Shown here: one piece after another, positions 1 to 13,400 of the stretch
Layout: the number at the start of each line of letters is the position of its first letter
Numbering within the stretch: position 1 is the stretch's first letter
Source of the DNA: Termitomyces sp. T153
Lineage: Eukaryota > Basidiomycota > Agaricomycetes > Agaricales > Lyophyllaceae
Assembly: GCA_018296165.2 (NCBI GenBank)
Contig: JACKQL020000037.1
Span: 434,001 to 498,000 of the forward strand
Length of the DNA stretch: 64,000 nucleotides
Direction: 5' to 3'
The notes under the pieces: generated by a model
Told to the model about the DNA's origin: nothing
Databases searched by the model: none
The model's input: the letters and a program-made list of their open reading frames with translations, nothing else
Position numbers and translations under genes: made by a program

Positions 1-2638
1 ACATATCTTTCAAAAGCGATTCAAAAGTTTTTGTAACTAAACCCTTTGAGCCCAAGGGATTAACCATGTTGATACATTGCTGCCATGGATAATCTGTGTG
101 CCATGAACCATCGTCAGTACAAGAATAGTCTGAGCGTAAAAAGTACCTACCCCTAAAGAAATTCAAAAATGGCGCCGTAGCATAAAGGCACTGCAATGTC
201 GCATTCATGTAACACGTATTACCGAGATTATGAAGCCCGCAAACGGAATTTAATGATTCTGCCCAATAGTGAATGGGGAATACAGAAGTGGACGCCATTC
301 TAAGCACTCCGGGTGAAACAGCTGGGACTGCTGGCGTGGGCAATCGAGGCCGATGATCTTGTCGTTCAAGCGTCGACGATGCTACCGGCGGCGGTGGCTG
401 CGGCATTGGCGAATTAGAGAGTGCCGGATACGCTATTTGTGGCGTACGCAGACGAAGATCCGATACTGCATCTTGCGATGGGTCGTCGTAATCCGTTCGC
501 TTGCGTGATAACTGTGAAGGTTTGATGGATGCTGGAGGGAGTGACGCGATTCCAGACACAGGCGTGGATATTGGCGTGAGTGAAGGGTAAGAAAATGGAG
601 ATGAGAAGCTGCCGTAGGGGGTAGAAGATGAAAGCTAAGGCAATATTAAGTCAGTTGATCGGAGGAATCGCAAGCATGACTGATGAATGTACGTTGTCGC
701 TACTAATAGGCGGCTGGCGCGCTTGCCCACCATTCATTGGAGATATATAAGGATTATTTGACGCTTCCACAGGAAACCTGTGAGAAAGTAAGAGCCATTC
801 AAAAGACAGGTTTCCCGCAAACCTTGTATGACCATTACCATGATCTAGCGATGGACTCGGGCGATGAACCGGTGTACTATTGTTTGAAGACCGACCAGGT
901 ACGAAATCTTGGCTGGATTGGGGAGGTGAAGCCAACCCCTTCGCATAGAAAGGGTTATTGGACACGTTCCTACTCAGAGGTGGAGAGCTAGGCGAGGATA
1001 TCGTTCGCGCAGGGACTGTCCTTGGGACGCCCGAGGGATCGAAAGCGCGCCGCCACGCATTGTAACCCCCAACAAGGAGCATCGGTTGCCTTTTTAGAAG
1101 CTTTTGAGAGCTTCGTGGAGTAGCAATGAGGCGGTTGAGTATTGACAGTGGCGTATTACTGGCCCCAAGATCTTTGGAATGATTATCATAGAGCACGACT
1201 ATCTCGAACTTGTCCCGATTTGAGAAAACAGATCTTTCTTCTGATGGCGCGTTTGACATAGCTTGTTCAAGCTCCAAGATTGTTAGGCTGTGCGATATCA
1301 TTAGTCGTCAATTTCAACAACGACGATTGAACATACTTCTCATCCCAGAATAATGAGGGTTCAACGCAAGCTATGGCGGCACCCTTGTATTCAATATGCC
1401 CATTGCAGAAGTCGGATCTGTTTCGGACATCAAGGAGAAGGATTTTATGATGATCGAGATACTCGAGGAGCTCGTGCGCAGTTGTTGTCCCCGACACTGG
1501 AATTATTGGTTTGTTATTGGGTTGCTGTGAAAGGGTAGACGAGGAGAGTATTGAGAATACAGAGGCTGTACGAGATAAAGAGGGTATGTTAGGAGATTCG
1601 GGTCGGTTGAGGAAGGAGGCTGCAGCTGAGGGGCTTGGTGAACTGAGTGTCCTCTCGATCTGGTCGGGAACTAGAACTCCGTTTGAAGTTGGCTTAGGAT
1701 GAGTCGTGATGTCCACCAGGACACCATTGGACGGAACGTTGAAGGGTGCTTCGAGCTCTTCTATGGTTGGAAAGAATTGTGAAAATGAAGCGATCGGAGA
1801 GGCAGGGCGAGACGGAGGCAAAGAGGGTGAAATCATGGTTCGGGGTGATGGGGGAACTGGAGTCGCAACCGACTTTGACGAAGCCGCTTCTACGGAAGCT
1901 GGTGTTGAGACACGCGTCGAAATTTGCTTCGGCGAGCTGGGCGGAGTCGATTCAAAGATAGTTCGAGAGAAGCGTTTCAAGGCTGCTGGGCTTCCCAAAG
2001 ACAAACCACTGCCTTCAAGGGCCTTTTTCCTTTCGGCGATGGAAGCAGCACCTGTGTTCTCACGGACACTGATAAATATTAGATGAATTCTCGGAAAGGC
2101 GTAATATAAGATGCGCACGATGGAACCGGCTCAAATGTCTTTAGTTTTTCCTCTACCGACTTTAATCGTTCTCCCAGATCAGTCTAGAAGCGAGAAGATT
2201 AACAAGCAGTCAATCAATGATTTGAAGGGGGCGTACCTTCAATGCCCCGTCCATCCCAGCATACAAACTAACCCTCTGAACATCAGGATGATCCATTGCC
2301 TTTTTGACAAGACTGGCTGCCATGACAAAGTGCTTGTAAGCTTCAGCAAGCTCGCCGTTTCCTTCATGATCTCTTCCAATGAGATACTGCTTCAGTGCCA
2401 CCGCAAGCATGTTAGTAGATGATGTTCCAAGAGTTTCCTTCCGGACGAGGCTTATTGCATGTTCCTTAATCGCTGCAGGGTCTACCTCGTTAATTTGGGT
2501 ATTAGACCTGCTGTGGTTCGCTGGAGAGGAACTCATTTGATGCGTGTCCGGCAGCAGAGTCGATGTCGTCTTACCCAGCTGCGGTGAACCGAAACCGGGC
2601 AAACTTGGGGAAATGGGCAAGACTGTGACTCCAGGCAT
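1..2638 (-). CDS. DOA4: Doa4/USP8-type ubiquitin carboxyl-terminal hydrolase, 5' part (runs off the window)
   Basis: The gene reads leftward from an ATG at 2638 (MPGVTVLPIS). A helical N-terminal part (about 2500-2240) resembles the USP8 dimerisation/MIT-like region (KQYLIGRDHEGNGELAEAYK). A short exon follows (about 2175-2110), then a Ser/Pro-rich linker. A rhodanese-like domain spans roughly 1440-1060 (LLDVRNRSDFCNGHI ... MLLVGGYNAWRRAF). The catalytic Cys box of a USP peptidase lies at about 185-240 (GLHNLGNTCYMNATLQCLY), with the nucleophile Cys present. The His box and C-terminus lie beyond base 1. This order (MIT-like, rhodanese, USP) is that of yeast Doa4/Ubp5 and animal USP8, which remove ubiquitin from endosomal cargo and recycle it at late endosomes. 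The rhodanese domain in this family is usually non-catalytic. Doa4 and Ubp5 cannot be separated from the sequence seen. It is divergent to the gene starting at 3127. Confidence 0.92.
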
Positions 2639-3126
2639 TGGCAAATGTCTGGGAGAGTCAGAGCCACCAGATAATTAACAACGGGGGAAGGGAGCCGTTG
2701 TTCGAACGTTCAGTCCCGTAATTGATCAGAATGAAGTGTCCACCAGTGGGCGTGATTATGTAATATCTCGGCGCGGCTATCCAAAATTACCAACTGCTAG
2801 TGGGCGACGCCAGCGTTCTCGTCAAGTTGAGGGTAGCGACACTAGTTCGACAATGTACAGCGATGAATTATGCTGCACTAGGGTCCGACCGCACTATGCA
2901 TTTTTCCTGTCCAATGCACTCTCACAGACCCGATATAACTGAGAGATCCTTTTCGATGAATCATATTCTAATATCGGAAGAAAGCAGTCACCCTAGGAAA
3001 AGGCCATGGGGGAGGCTGGCAGTGGCGCGGGCTGCGGGCAGTTACCATGCAAATTCTTGTTACACGAGCACGTGATCTGACGCGGTTGAGATTGAACATA
3101 ACATCGTCTTAACCACAAACAGTCCC
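2639..3126. other. Divergent intergenic region, deubiquitinase / ADIP-like gene
   Basis: This 488-bp spacer lies between two divergent start codons and must hold both promoters. I see no convincing TATA box, repeat or coding frame. Short open frames at 2736-3075 have no recognisable content. Confidence 0.6.
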
Positions 3127-5831
3127 ATGGTGGTCACGATAGAGACTCCTGCAAAGGGAGATCAATGTGATGTCTCGTTGTCTGCACTGGGATCTTCCCC
3201 AATCAATAACCCCATCCCTTACAATGACTCAGCTTCAAGTATGGACTACATCAACGCTCAGTTGGTGGCTCACGGCTTCGTTCAGCCTCCTGGCATAGTT
3301 CTTGGGAAAACAACAAACTCTGACTTGGAACGAATTGTCAAATGTCTTTTAGGAATGTTGAGTCAACGTGTGGTAAGTCTGAGTCTTGTGAAATTGCAAC
3401 GTTTCTTGACTAGCCTTCAGGAAGACATGTCTAGGACAGAAGAACTAACGACCAAGTTCAGAACTCTTACATATGACTACGAACGTATGGTGTCGCTGCA
3501 TAAGGATTCCAAAGAAGCAGCCGCAAACGCGGAACGAGAGGTGAACGTCCACAAATCACGTTTGATGTCTGTCTCGCCTCGTCGAAACACTGTAGCGCAG
3601 CAACTGATGCTCTACATTCACCAGCGCTGCAAATCGTGCACTGCAGGCTAGTGAGGTAGCTCACAAGCAAACAACTGCGGAACTTCAGCGCACTCGCACA
3701 ATACTTCAGGGCGTCAGGACAACCCATCAAACCGAGCTAAAGAAAAAGGAGAAAGACATAGAACGTATGGTCGAAAAATGGTCAAAGATTGTTGATGCAC
3801 AAGTCAAACTCATGACTATACCGAGTGGTCTACAGTGTGCGAATGTCTCTGTACTCGCTGGCTCAGAAAATATGGGGAATTGCTCGAACTTCTTGGAAGT
3901 GGCCTTGCAAGAGGCGGAGAAGGCGAGAGATCAACTTTCAGCGGAGAATCTTTCCCTTCGAAGATTGGTCCTGAATGCCATTAACGAGATACAATCGGTT
4001 TTACACCAGGTTCGACCGCCTGCAGCTGAGAATGCTGAAGAGGTAGGTACTGATAATCCTTTTTTTGAATTGTTGTCAACTTGACTACCTCGCAACCTAG
4101 CCCGCCCCGTTCACACTCACGACCCTTTTCCCTTTGTATCCACCAGAAAACGCCAACGCCAAATTGAACAAGGTCTTGACCGATCTGAGGGGTACCCTAA
4201 CAATATTGTCGCAAAAACCAAGCGCTGAGGTCGCAGCACCTCTGCCTAGTGGTTCTCCTCTGTTGCAGGGTGAAATTGGACGGCTACAAAACGTGATCCG
4301 AAATTTGCAGGAGCAGCTTGGTGGGTTAACCTACCGTCTTATCCGTCTCAGGTTACTCAAGCTTCTCCGCAGAACAGCAACGGCAACAATCTGTAGTACA
4401 AGCCGAAGAAACTCGAGCCATGTTCGACAAATTTGTAGACGACCACCGAGCTGTGACTGACGAGATTGGAGAGATAAGTGTGGAATTGTTGACTGTGCCA
4501 TTACGTGACGCGGAGCAAGAGCGTCTCAATGAGATTAAAAAAGACCTTGATCAAGAACGTCGGAAGTTTACAGAAGCAGCCATACAGCTAGGGAAGGAAA
4601 GAGCTGAAATTCAGGTATGCTTTTATGTATAAAAACCCTGAAATCACCTCACTGAATCTTGTACAAGACGGAACGCATCAATTTCATGGATGAAAGGCGT
4701 TCATGGCAAGTAGAGATGATGCTTGCTGAACTACCCCCGACCCCATTCGTTGCACCGTCACAGAAATTATCTGTTCTCCGTCAATCGCCCAAAAAATCAC
4801 CTCGAAAATCGCCAACAAAAGTTCGAGTGGGAAAAGCCAGTACTAGCGCTCTGAGGAAGACAACACGTGTCTCGAGGCGTTCGTCCCTCGTGACGCCTCC
4901 CAGAATACTCCCTTCGTTTGAAACAGAGGTTCTACCACCATTGCCTGCCCTGTCCCTTAATCCCAAGCCACTCACTACATCCCTTCTCCCGACCTCATTC
5001 GTCCTCCCTCCACCCTCGCCCCACACTTCTTTGCCCACGCAGCCGGCAATCCTTGCTTCGACAATACCGTCATTGCCACGAGAGCAAGGAACACCTCCCC
5101 AAAGTACTCTCACTCTTTCCCCAACGTCTCCCGAGAATGAAGAAGTGACTCTCCCAGAAACACCGCCACCCGCTCAACGCCTCTTCCCAGTCGCAAAACC
5201 TCTTGCACAACGCATGATTCACGCCTACTCTCCAGCTAAGCCCAGCCCTCTGAGCCGTATCTTGATGTTGGGCAATTCACCAGACACTTTTGAGGCATTT
5301 AGCTCGGGATCAGAGGAAGTATCAACTCTTAAGCCTGTCGTTGAGGAAGACGAACGGATACCTGGTTTTCGAGAACGAGCCGCCCCTCCCGAACAAATGT
5401 CGCTTGCAGCTGAACTTGGCATTCCAGAGTCACCTCCAGACAGCCCATTACAAGAGAAAAAAGTCGAGCAGAATGTAGTTCGTCATTCGGCAGTCACAAC
5501 TACGACGAAAGGGCGCGCTCTAAAGCCCGATCCCAGGCGATTTACGGCTCAGGAGAAAGGCAAGACGAAAGCTACACGTGCACATGTAGCGATTGGACGC
5601 AGCAAGGAAAACAATACCAAGGCGGAGAAAAAAGTATCTACGGCTCCGCCAAGGTTATCACCCCCTGGAAGTATAGGCGAGGAGGCCACGAAACCTCCAC
5701 TCAAACCTAACGATGTTTCGACATCACGATCGCGACGCGTGACGAAGCTTCCACCGACACAAGGTGGACCTCGGAGAGTTCTTATGAACAGTGACGAAGC
5801 GCCTCCTGTTGGGAAGAGCTGGAGGGGCTGA
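3127..5831 (+). CDS. SSX2IP/ADIP (Msd1-like) coiled-coil protein
   Basis: It starts at ATG 3127 and stops at 5831. Introns seen include 3373-3420 and about 3561-3623, 4043-4146, 4321-4363 and 4614-4667. The N-terminal third carries the conserved afadin- and alpha-actinin-binding (ADIP/SSX2IP) region, with SMDYINAQLVAHGF and NSDLERIVKCLLGMLSQRV followed by EDMSRTEELTTKFRTLTYDY. The middle is predicted coiled coil rich in Glu, Lys and Gln. The C-terminal 390 residues are low-complexity Ser/Pro/Lys sequence with basic patches (SPKKSPRKSPTK). Family members (SSX2IP, fission yeast Msd1) anchor microtubule minus ends at centrosomes or spindle pole bodies, so a spindle-pole role is inferred. The domain match is clear in the first 250 residues; the tail is not informative. 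Confidence 0.85.
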
Positions 5832-5979
5832 TCAATACTGATAGTTCCTCAGCCACGTACTTTTCATCTCCAGTGCGTTCCCTTTCCTGTCAAGTCCTGA
5901 ATCCCTTGTTTTATACCCTTTTTTGGTCATTGTTTACGTATCTAAATCCGTTTACTGGCAGTATAAATAATATTATGGT

Positions 5980-8900
5980 CTAAGCATACGCTTGACCCAG
6001 GTGATGAATTCCGTTCAGCCCATTAGCCTGCTCGACATCGAAGTGACACCTGTGGCAGATCCAGCGTGTATAATCACTTGAAGTAATACGGGAACCGTTG
6101 CTCAGTGACATGGGGTAAAATGCAGGAGAATACTGAGAATGGCAGCGATAACATTCGGGTTCCGGCATGAGAGGTTCTGGTGGGGGGATAGTGCTGACGT
6201 CGCCTCGCACGTTGAGTATCTGATCCAGGCGGCGAGCCTTGCGCAGAAGAGCATGAGCCTGTCCCACAAGTGCTTGTTTATACGCGTGACAATATACTTG
6301 AAGAGCAGTCTACCAAAAAACTGAATTTCTTCCACACGGGACAGAATGAACTGGCATACCTCGCCGCCTTCATTGGTCTCACAGATGTCGTATATGTCCC
6401 GCTTGGAGTGATCATGGTCTTTGCACGAGATGATAGCATTCATACAACCATGTTCACCCTTGAATGTCATCATGATAGTCGTATCCCGGCGACTGCTTTT
6501 CACCTGGAAGAGCGTAAGTAGATTCTGTTTGTAAACAAAAAAGAGGGAATTACAGGTTGAATTTCAAAACCAAATCGATGACCTTCCTTCCAAGCACAAG
6601 AGGCATGATACTCTTTTGGACAATCATTGCACCGCACGACAGAACCACCTGGTCTGGTGCAGATGCTGCACCTCTAAAGACAAAGCCATACAGTCAAATT
6701 CTCAAGCTGAGATATAGAACGCCAAACTCACGGTGACCCAGCGATGTCGAGCTATGGTGCTTAGACCTTCGACAAGCCGAAGCTTAGATGCATCCGTAAA
6801 TGCTAACTCGGGAGTGAACACGGCACACAAGACGTGTGCCCATCCCTGGCCTTCAGTAGGTTTGCATGCACGGAGGAAAGAATCTGATGGCGGATAGGGT
6901 GCATGTTTTCTCTCCTGTGCAGTAGCACGGGGACACAGAAGGCAGTCGGAGATCTATGGAGGGAAGTTTAGACAGCTGATCTCACGGGAAAAATAAAGGG
7001 TGCATACTACAGAAGCCTCGAGCGTTTCCTGGTTACGGCATAATTCGCAGGTCCAGTGCTCCAATTGAGCGGGATCAGCGATCTCACCACATGAACCTGA
7101 GTCTAGTTTGAGCACGACCATAACAAGACTGACCATCTGCTAGGAACAACTCACCAGCATGGATTCGAAGTTGACAATTCTTGCATTTAAGGACTTTCCC
7201 TATTGGACCATTCTTCATACAAGCAAGACATCGAAGCTGCGGCACATTGCCTACAGCTGGGGGAGGGGTTGAAGCAGCAGACGTAGACGTCTATAGTTTC
7301 ATAATTAGCGAAATATGTTATGAAAGCATGAACAAAAGCTTTACTCGGGCTCGTTTTGCCGAGGGTCCAACGAGAGGAGTACCCTCCCGTTTTTCCAATC
7401 TTGACTTCCCAGACGCGATTGCTTCATCCCGTAGAGGACGTACAACTAGATCTGCATACTTTCTCCAACCAGTTCCACAGCTGTCACACATAATGTCACT
7501 TGATAGACCCTTGGGTGCTTTCCACCATGTCGAAGACTCGCGTGATCTGCATGCCGCACAAGTTGGTGCCTTGGAAGATTGTTCAATGATAGAACCTTCA
7601 TCATCGGAAAGGCCAACTCTCTGGCCCTCTAGAGCTTGTTCTGGGCTTTCAAATTTCCTGTGTTTCACTTTCAAACGAGGACCACCCTTAGCAAGGCGGC
7701 GATTCCCTTCACCGACTTTGATGCTGTTGAGAATTGGTCAGTTGTCGATCGACCTTGTAGAATAGTTGCCAGCCTTTTCCATAAACCAAAATAGCGCACC
7801 AACTCAGGCATCTTCCTGCTCGGAATCTGCTCTTGGACTGCACGAAGCTCAGCTCCATGAATCCTGATTGCCGTACTAAAGACATCAGCTTCATCCTCCG
7901 TCCACTCCCGATCCGTATACAGAGTTTCGTATTTCTTCCACTTAGAAGTCTTCAGTAAATAGTCTGCGGTGCAGAACGAGGATAATACCTTTTCCAAGCG
8001 TAAAGATGACTTCATATTAACTGAAGTCAATGGCTTCGCCGCCAGGGCAGCCTCAGAAAATCGTCGAATAACTTCTGTGAGCCAATCGACACTAGACTGA
8101 AGCTTGGGATCATCTGTCAAGCTAGCTTTACATGCTTCCACTTAAGGCCATTTAGACATATACTATCGAGATTGAACCAGAAGATCACCTTCAGTTACTA
8201 AACTCAGTTGAGTGATTGCGTAAGTCAACGGAAACTTATTACATACTTTCTGCGTCCGTAAGGGTATTAATGATTCCCAAGTTCTCAATCGTATTGTCAC
8301 CTCCTCTTTCATCGGGTTCTGCTGGGAGATAAGAAACTCTGGGAAAAAAATAAATTGCTGACCTGAAGGATTGATATCCAATTCAGGCGCAGGCGCGACA
8401 TTTGCCTGAAACTTTGGTCCATGACGAGTGGCAGTGCGGGGAAAGATCAAATCATCCGGATCTAATTTTTATTGGCATATGTAAGTTAGGATAGGATAGG
8501 ATTTAGCAGCGTCATCAATGTTGATGATAAGTCTTCCTACCAAGGGTATCTTCTGCGACAGTGTGTTGCCTTTGAATGATGATGTGAATGTTCGAGGAGC
8601 AAATCTCATTGGGTACTCACCCAAAATATCGGAATGGCCACATCTTGAAATGCTTAACAACCATGTTTTCTTCCCGTTCTGCTTGCGACTTATCCTTGCG
8701 AGGACGACCTCTACCTCTCACCGCAGGGGCGTTGGTCTTCTTGATCACAGTTACAGGTGTGGCGTGACGAACGTCATGGCTATCCACCTCTTCCTCGTGT
8801 CGACGGGAACAAGGGGCGCATGTCCAGCCATAACCTCTAGAGGGTTTTGCTGCTAAGGGTGGCTGTACGCACCGCATATGAAAGTACCGCTTGCAGCGGT

Positions 8901-9657
8901 CGCATTGCACAGTATCAGGGCTAATAGAGATAAGTTTTTCAAGGCAGAAGGAACAGTGGATGTTGGATCACCTACTTTGCACACCATTCCTGGCAGGTAT
9001 TGCAAAGACGGATCGTATCAGTCAGGTCAGGTATAACCTCCTTCTCCGCCACGACATACTCGTAGCGAGATATCAGGGTTTCACGTATATTATCGGGCAC
9101 TGGAAAAATCGGGGTGTATATTTGGAAAATTGGTCCAAGTACTCCGACCAAGTACTCACAATTCCTGACATCAGTGGCTGGTATTATTTCGAACTCTTTT
9201 TTCACATAAGGATCGAAGAGACGATTGAAGTAAAAACGATCAGGACGTTTCTTCCATCCAGCCAAGTCCGATATTTTGTCTCGGTGGACCACGTGGCACT
9301 TGCCCCTAAGTTGATTGATGTCGCACACTTCCGAAAATATCGCCGCAAGAAGCAAGCGAGAATCTGTGACAGAACGGTCGCTGACGTCCCCAGGACGATA
9401 GTACCAGGCGAGCCGGACACGAGTATAAAGATAATTTTCAGCTTCTGGTCCTTTAGGAACGTCCTCGGGTGGTAGGAATTCCATTATTCGAGCGATTGAA
9501 TAAGGTGTGCCGTCCCGAACCGACCAACTTGGGGAACAGTAAACATGATCTGCGAAAAAAAGTGAGGGATGTATCTCAAGAAACAAACGGAAACTGAGAT
9601 AATTATACCGTTTACTTTAACCTCCTCACCGTTTTTGAGAAAAACACGAGAAGGCAT
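5980..9657 (-). CDS. SNT2: Snt2-like chromatin reader: BAH, PHD, SANT, GATA-type and extended PHD fingers
   Basis: It reads leftward from ATG 9657 (MPSRVFLKNGEEVKVN, then an intron) to a stop at 5980-5982. In order: a BAH domain (about 9600-9120, DHVYCSPSWSVRDGTPYSIA); a first PHD finger (about 9030-8780, LCNTCQEWC ... CDRCKRYFHMRC ... WTCAPC); an ELM2-like stretch (about 8640-8390); a SANT domain (about 7960-7780, REWTEDEADVFSTAIRIHG); a GATA-like finger (about 7570-7440, CAACRSRESSTWWKAP ... MCDSCG); and an extended PHD (about 7230-6320, including CLACMKNGPIGKVLKC, WAHVLCAVFTPELAF and CNDCPKEYHASC). A last CxxC pair lies at about 6190-6020. This is the architecture of yeast Snt2, a histone-tail reader that partners Ecm5 and the Rpd3 deacetylase (Lid2 complex in fission yeast). 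At least ten short introns are present. All the zinc ligands I could trace are kept. Confidence 0.93.
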
Positions 9658-10453
9658 AAAGGGGAGCTAAGCTTGAAAACTATTATAAAGCAGGAAAAAT
9701 AGAAGACCAGTACACAGAACACTAGAGCAAAGAAACCTTTGATAATACAAATTTGATTAGGGATTTAGTGGGAGGGGCCACTAAACGCCCCGTTTGAAGT
9801 GAATGGAGGAAGGAACAAGAAGGAGATTCACACTCCGACGGCGAGGTCGATGGAAAGTGGCAAATTCGGTATTGGTGGCACAGTTGACGGAAGGCACAAT
9901 TGACGGAAGGCGCAGTTGGTTGCTTGAACCAAACAATTCCCTCCTGCCTGAGAACATTCTGGTGATTTCACGTTAGATTGTGATCAATTCAGCATCAGTT
10001 TCAGACCGTAAGCTTGGGACAATACCGCCGCGCCTTAGCATCGATATACAGATCGATTCTGGGGTTTATACAGCTCAAGTTGCATATGGTATTGTATGTA
10101 ACAACCTAACAGGTACCCAACAATCGAAATGACAGTGTCATCCACATCTAGATCTCATGCAGGCAACAATTGACATGTGGCGAGATGTACATAGAAGTCT
10201 CGATTGTGGAAGGCACGCTGAAGTCTATTTACTTGGACCCTGATGATGGATAATCGAATCCTAGGGTGGTGTTGACCTGTTGAACGTTGAAGTTCTTACC
10301 TCAATTTTTGTCAGTGCTAAATTCGTAAATCACAATATTTATCTTATTTACCACAATCAAAATTGGAAACCCCTTTTTGCCAGTCACGGATCGCGGGTTC
10401 AAAGGTCCTGCCTTCGTCCTCCACGGCCTCTCGTCAATCAGGAGTTCTTGTTC
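9658..10453. promoter_or_regulatory. Shared upstream region of SNT2 and the histidine kinase
   Basis: An 0.8-kb region separates the divergent starts. It contains a 16-bp imperfect tandem repeat at 9881-9896 and 9897-9912 with core TTGACGGAAGGC. No other structure stands out. It may include non-coding leader exons of the kinase. The regulatory role is inferred from position only. Confidence 0.4.
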
Positions 10454-13400
10454 ATGAACTTTTGGTCGTCTCATACCCAGAACTCCGGCCAAAGTACACT
10501 TACTCGATGGGCGGAGCAAGTCGATATGACTTCGTTGAAACCAGGTCGCGAGAAGACTTGTTCTTCGAACACAAGAACTTCTACTGCGGCCGGTGACGCC
10601 TTACCACTTCCTGTCCTTATAAAAGCCGCTACTCGACCGCGCCAAACTTTGCATCCTTGGGATGCCGTCGTCGCACTGTGGACGAAGTTCAAGCGACGTC
10701 TTAGTACCGTACAAGCCACGTCTAGCAGCTCGGCCATCGACGAGAGTGCGGAAAGCCATGTTGTAGAGATTCCAGATGGGCCCATACGGAATGACGATGA
10801 TGTGGTCGACGAGGTGATTGTGGATAGAGCGTGGTTGGAGGATTTCACAAGTTCCGCAACACAATCTGATCCAGTCGGGAGTCCCGAAAAGTCCGGTGGA
10901 AGTCATCATGGTGGGAGAAGCGCGAGCGACCACGAAAGCTTGCGTGGGCTCGAGGGCGTGGGGGGTGTTTTTTCCATTGGTGTGCTACTCCGATGGCGAA
11001 TTTGGCCAGCTGTAGTCAAATTCTTTAGCTTGAGCTTTGCAGACTCGAAGTCAGAAGATAATTACGCTCAGGTGCGACAAATTCTGTTCTACACCGTCTT
11101 TATTCATTGTCGGTACACAGGAGACTTGGTTCATCAAAAAATCACTTGCTTGCTGGGCCTCAGTATGGTTAATTCTCAACTGGGTTCTTGGTTGTATTTT
11201 TGCGAGACCCATTTACCAGGTCTTTGATCAAATTGTATATTATGGGGCGAGTTTTGCCCTTTTGCATTTTTGTTTTCGACTGACTACCATACAGATTGCC
11301 CCAATATTGACTTTACCTATCATGTACGTTATATTGCACAAGTATCCTTCCAGTGTTCACTGGGTTGGCGAATGTTCATATTGTATCTTAGCATCATGGT
11401 CATGTACGATTGGCCCCGTGACAGAAGTAACGTCTATCAAGTCTTCATCACCTTCTCAATCTGGTTATGGTAAGGCTATATACACATCGTTTGTAGTGCC
11501 TTACTTATTCTGAGCCCAGGCCGTTCTATTCAGTGTTGTTCATGTCAGTTTCCCCTCCTGGTCGGAATCTCTATGACTTGATTATTTGTCAGCTATCTCT
11601 GCCCATTTTATCCTCAATCCCCGCATGTACATCTGAGCTGTCAAAACCGGGACTTCCTTGGAACATTCTATTATACAACGGTCGGGAGCCTTGCTCTCTC
11701 CTTGCCTGTCAACGTCTGATTGCCATTGATATGCAGGCACTGCAGGCCATCGCCCTATTCGGACTTAAATTGAATCGTCTGCCAGCAGCAATCGGTGCAA
11801 GCACCTTTTTCGTGATGTAATGTTCTTTTTCGTCCGTCGCGAAATAACTACAACGATCTCCGCAGGGCATGCGCTCTCATGATACCATTAAGAAAAACCT
11901 GGGTCAGAAGTGCGATTTTCTGTACCTTCTGCTGTCGCTTGATTGACAGACTCCTCAGGCATGATCAATTTCTTCCTCTTTCACAGTTGTGAGTGGCGCT
12001 TGGTTATTTAGTAATTTTCAAGCATACAGCAGCTAACACTAAATCAGTCTTGTTGTATGTTCATTATATGAGAGAAAACGCAAGTTCTACTCTTTTATCC
12101 ACTTCATAACAAGGTTGATAGTCACGTTAGTCTGAGAGGCGTCTGTACACGTTACGCGACCAACTCAAGGTGCAATACAAGGTAAGGTCATAGCAGTATC
12201 TTATCTCCGGAGACTCTCATCTTTCCATATTAGGCAACTCAGAAGGCCCAGGTTAATGAAAGGAAGGCGGCTGATTCTAAGCGACGACTTACCTCGTAAG
12301 TTTTACAATGCTGTATGGATATTCTAATGGATTGATCATTCTAACCGTGGTAGATATGTCTTCCATGATGAGTTACTGTTTTTCAACAATTTTATTCCTC
12401 TTATAACACCCTACGTCATCACAGGTGCGAGTTCCCCTCAATACCGCCCGTGAGTCCTATCTCTCCTTATCTGCAGTAACTTATAACTCGGTTCCTGCAT
12501 TTAGTTTTAGCAGTGCAGAATATGGGAGCGTCTGGCACAATAGCTAAAGAGCAGGAGATTGAATTTAGTGCTCTGGAAGGCAGCTTGAGCATGATGTCGA
12601 AAGGTTTGATCGCGTATAGTTGTGCATGATAATGACTGATCTCAATTACAGTTCTAAATGACATGTTAGATTTGTATGAGCTAAGATGTCTAAAGTCTTG
12701 TCTCTCTTGTTGATCTTCTGTTCAGCAATCGGATGGACAGTGGTAAATTTGAACTGTTGTCTGCGGTGCGTTGTTCTTTCGATTAATTCACACAAACTGA
12801 CCTGCTTCGTGTAGCCGTACGGCTTCCACCATGTCATGCGATCGCTTTTCGTTCCGCTCCGGTTGACCACTAATGCCCGGGGTCTGGAATTTGAGACAGA
12901 ATTGGACCCGAGAATTGATCAAATCGCACGACGTACGGCCTACGAAGCGATGGGTAAGAGCGAAGAAACGATTCACAAACACATGTCTGAACATCCTGAT
13001 GTTGATGGCATCGTTGTTGGAGATGAGCTGAGGCTAAGGCAGATCGTCACCAATCTTGCCAGGTGCGCATTACTATGGATGGTTCAACTCTACCACTGAA
13101 ATACCTGGTGATAGTAATGCTTGCAAGTTCACCCCTGCCGGTGGCAAGCTCGCCGTCAAAACGAAGTTGGTCTTACCAGCCAATGTTTCCAGCGCTATTA
13201 CATGCTCAGTAGCGTCCCCTGCTAACGAAGGTCCAAAATTTAGCGAGCATCCACCTTTGTCAATTTCACATCTCAGTCAACATAACAATGAGGACAAAGC
13301 TCCAGGGCTGGAATATGTTGTTGTCCGCATTGAGGTCACGGACACTGGCTGTGGCATCAAGCCTCGAGATGTTGTACAGAACAAACTCTTTTGTATGTCC

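Noticed and set aside
1353..2086. Plus-strand frames across the deubiquitinase
   Set aside because: The minus strand carries the rhodanese and USP motifs; these are shadows.
10280..10453. Extending the kinase start to 10280
   Set aside because: The codon at 10280 is not ATG and the sequence before 10454 does not look like protein.
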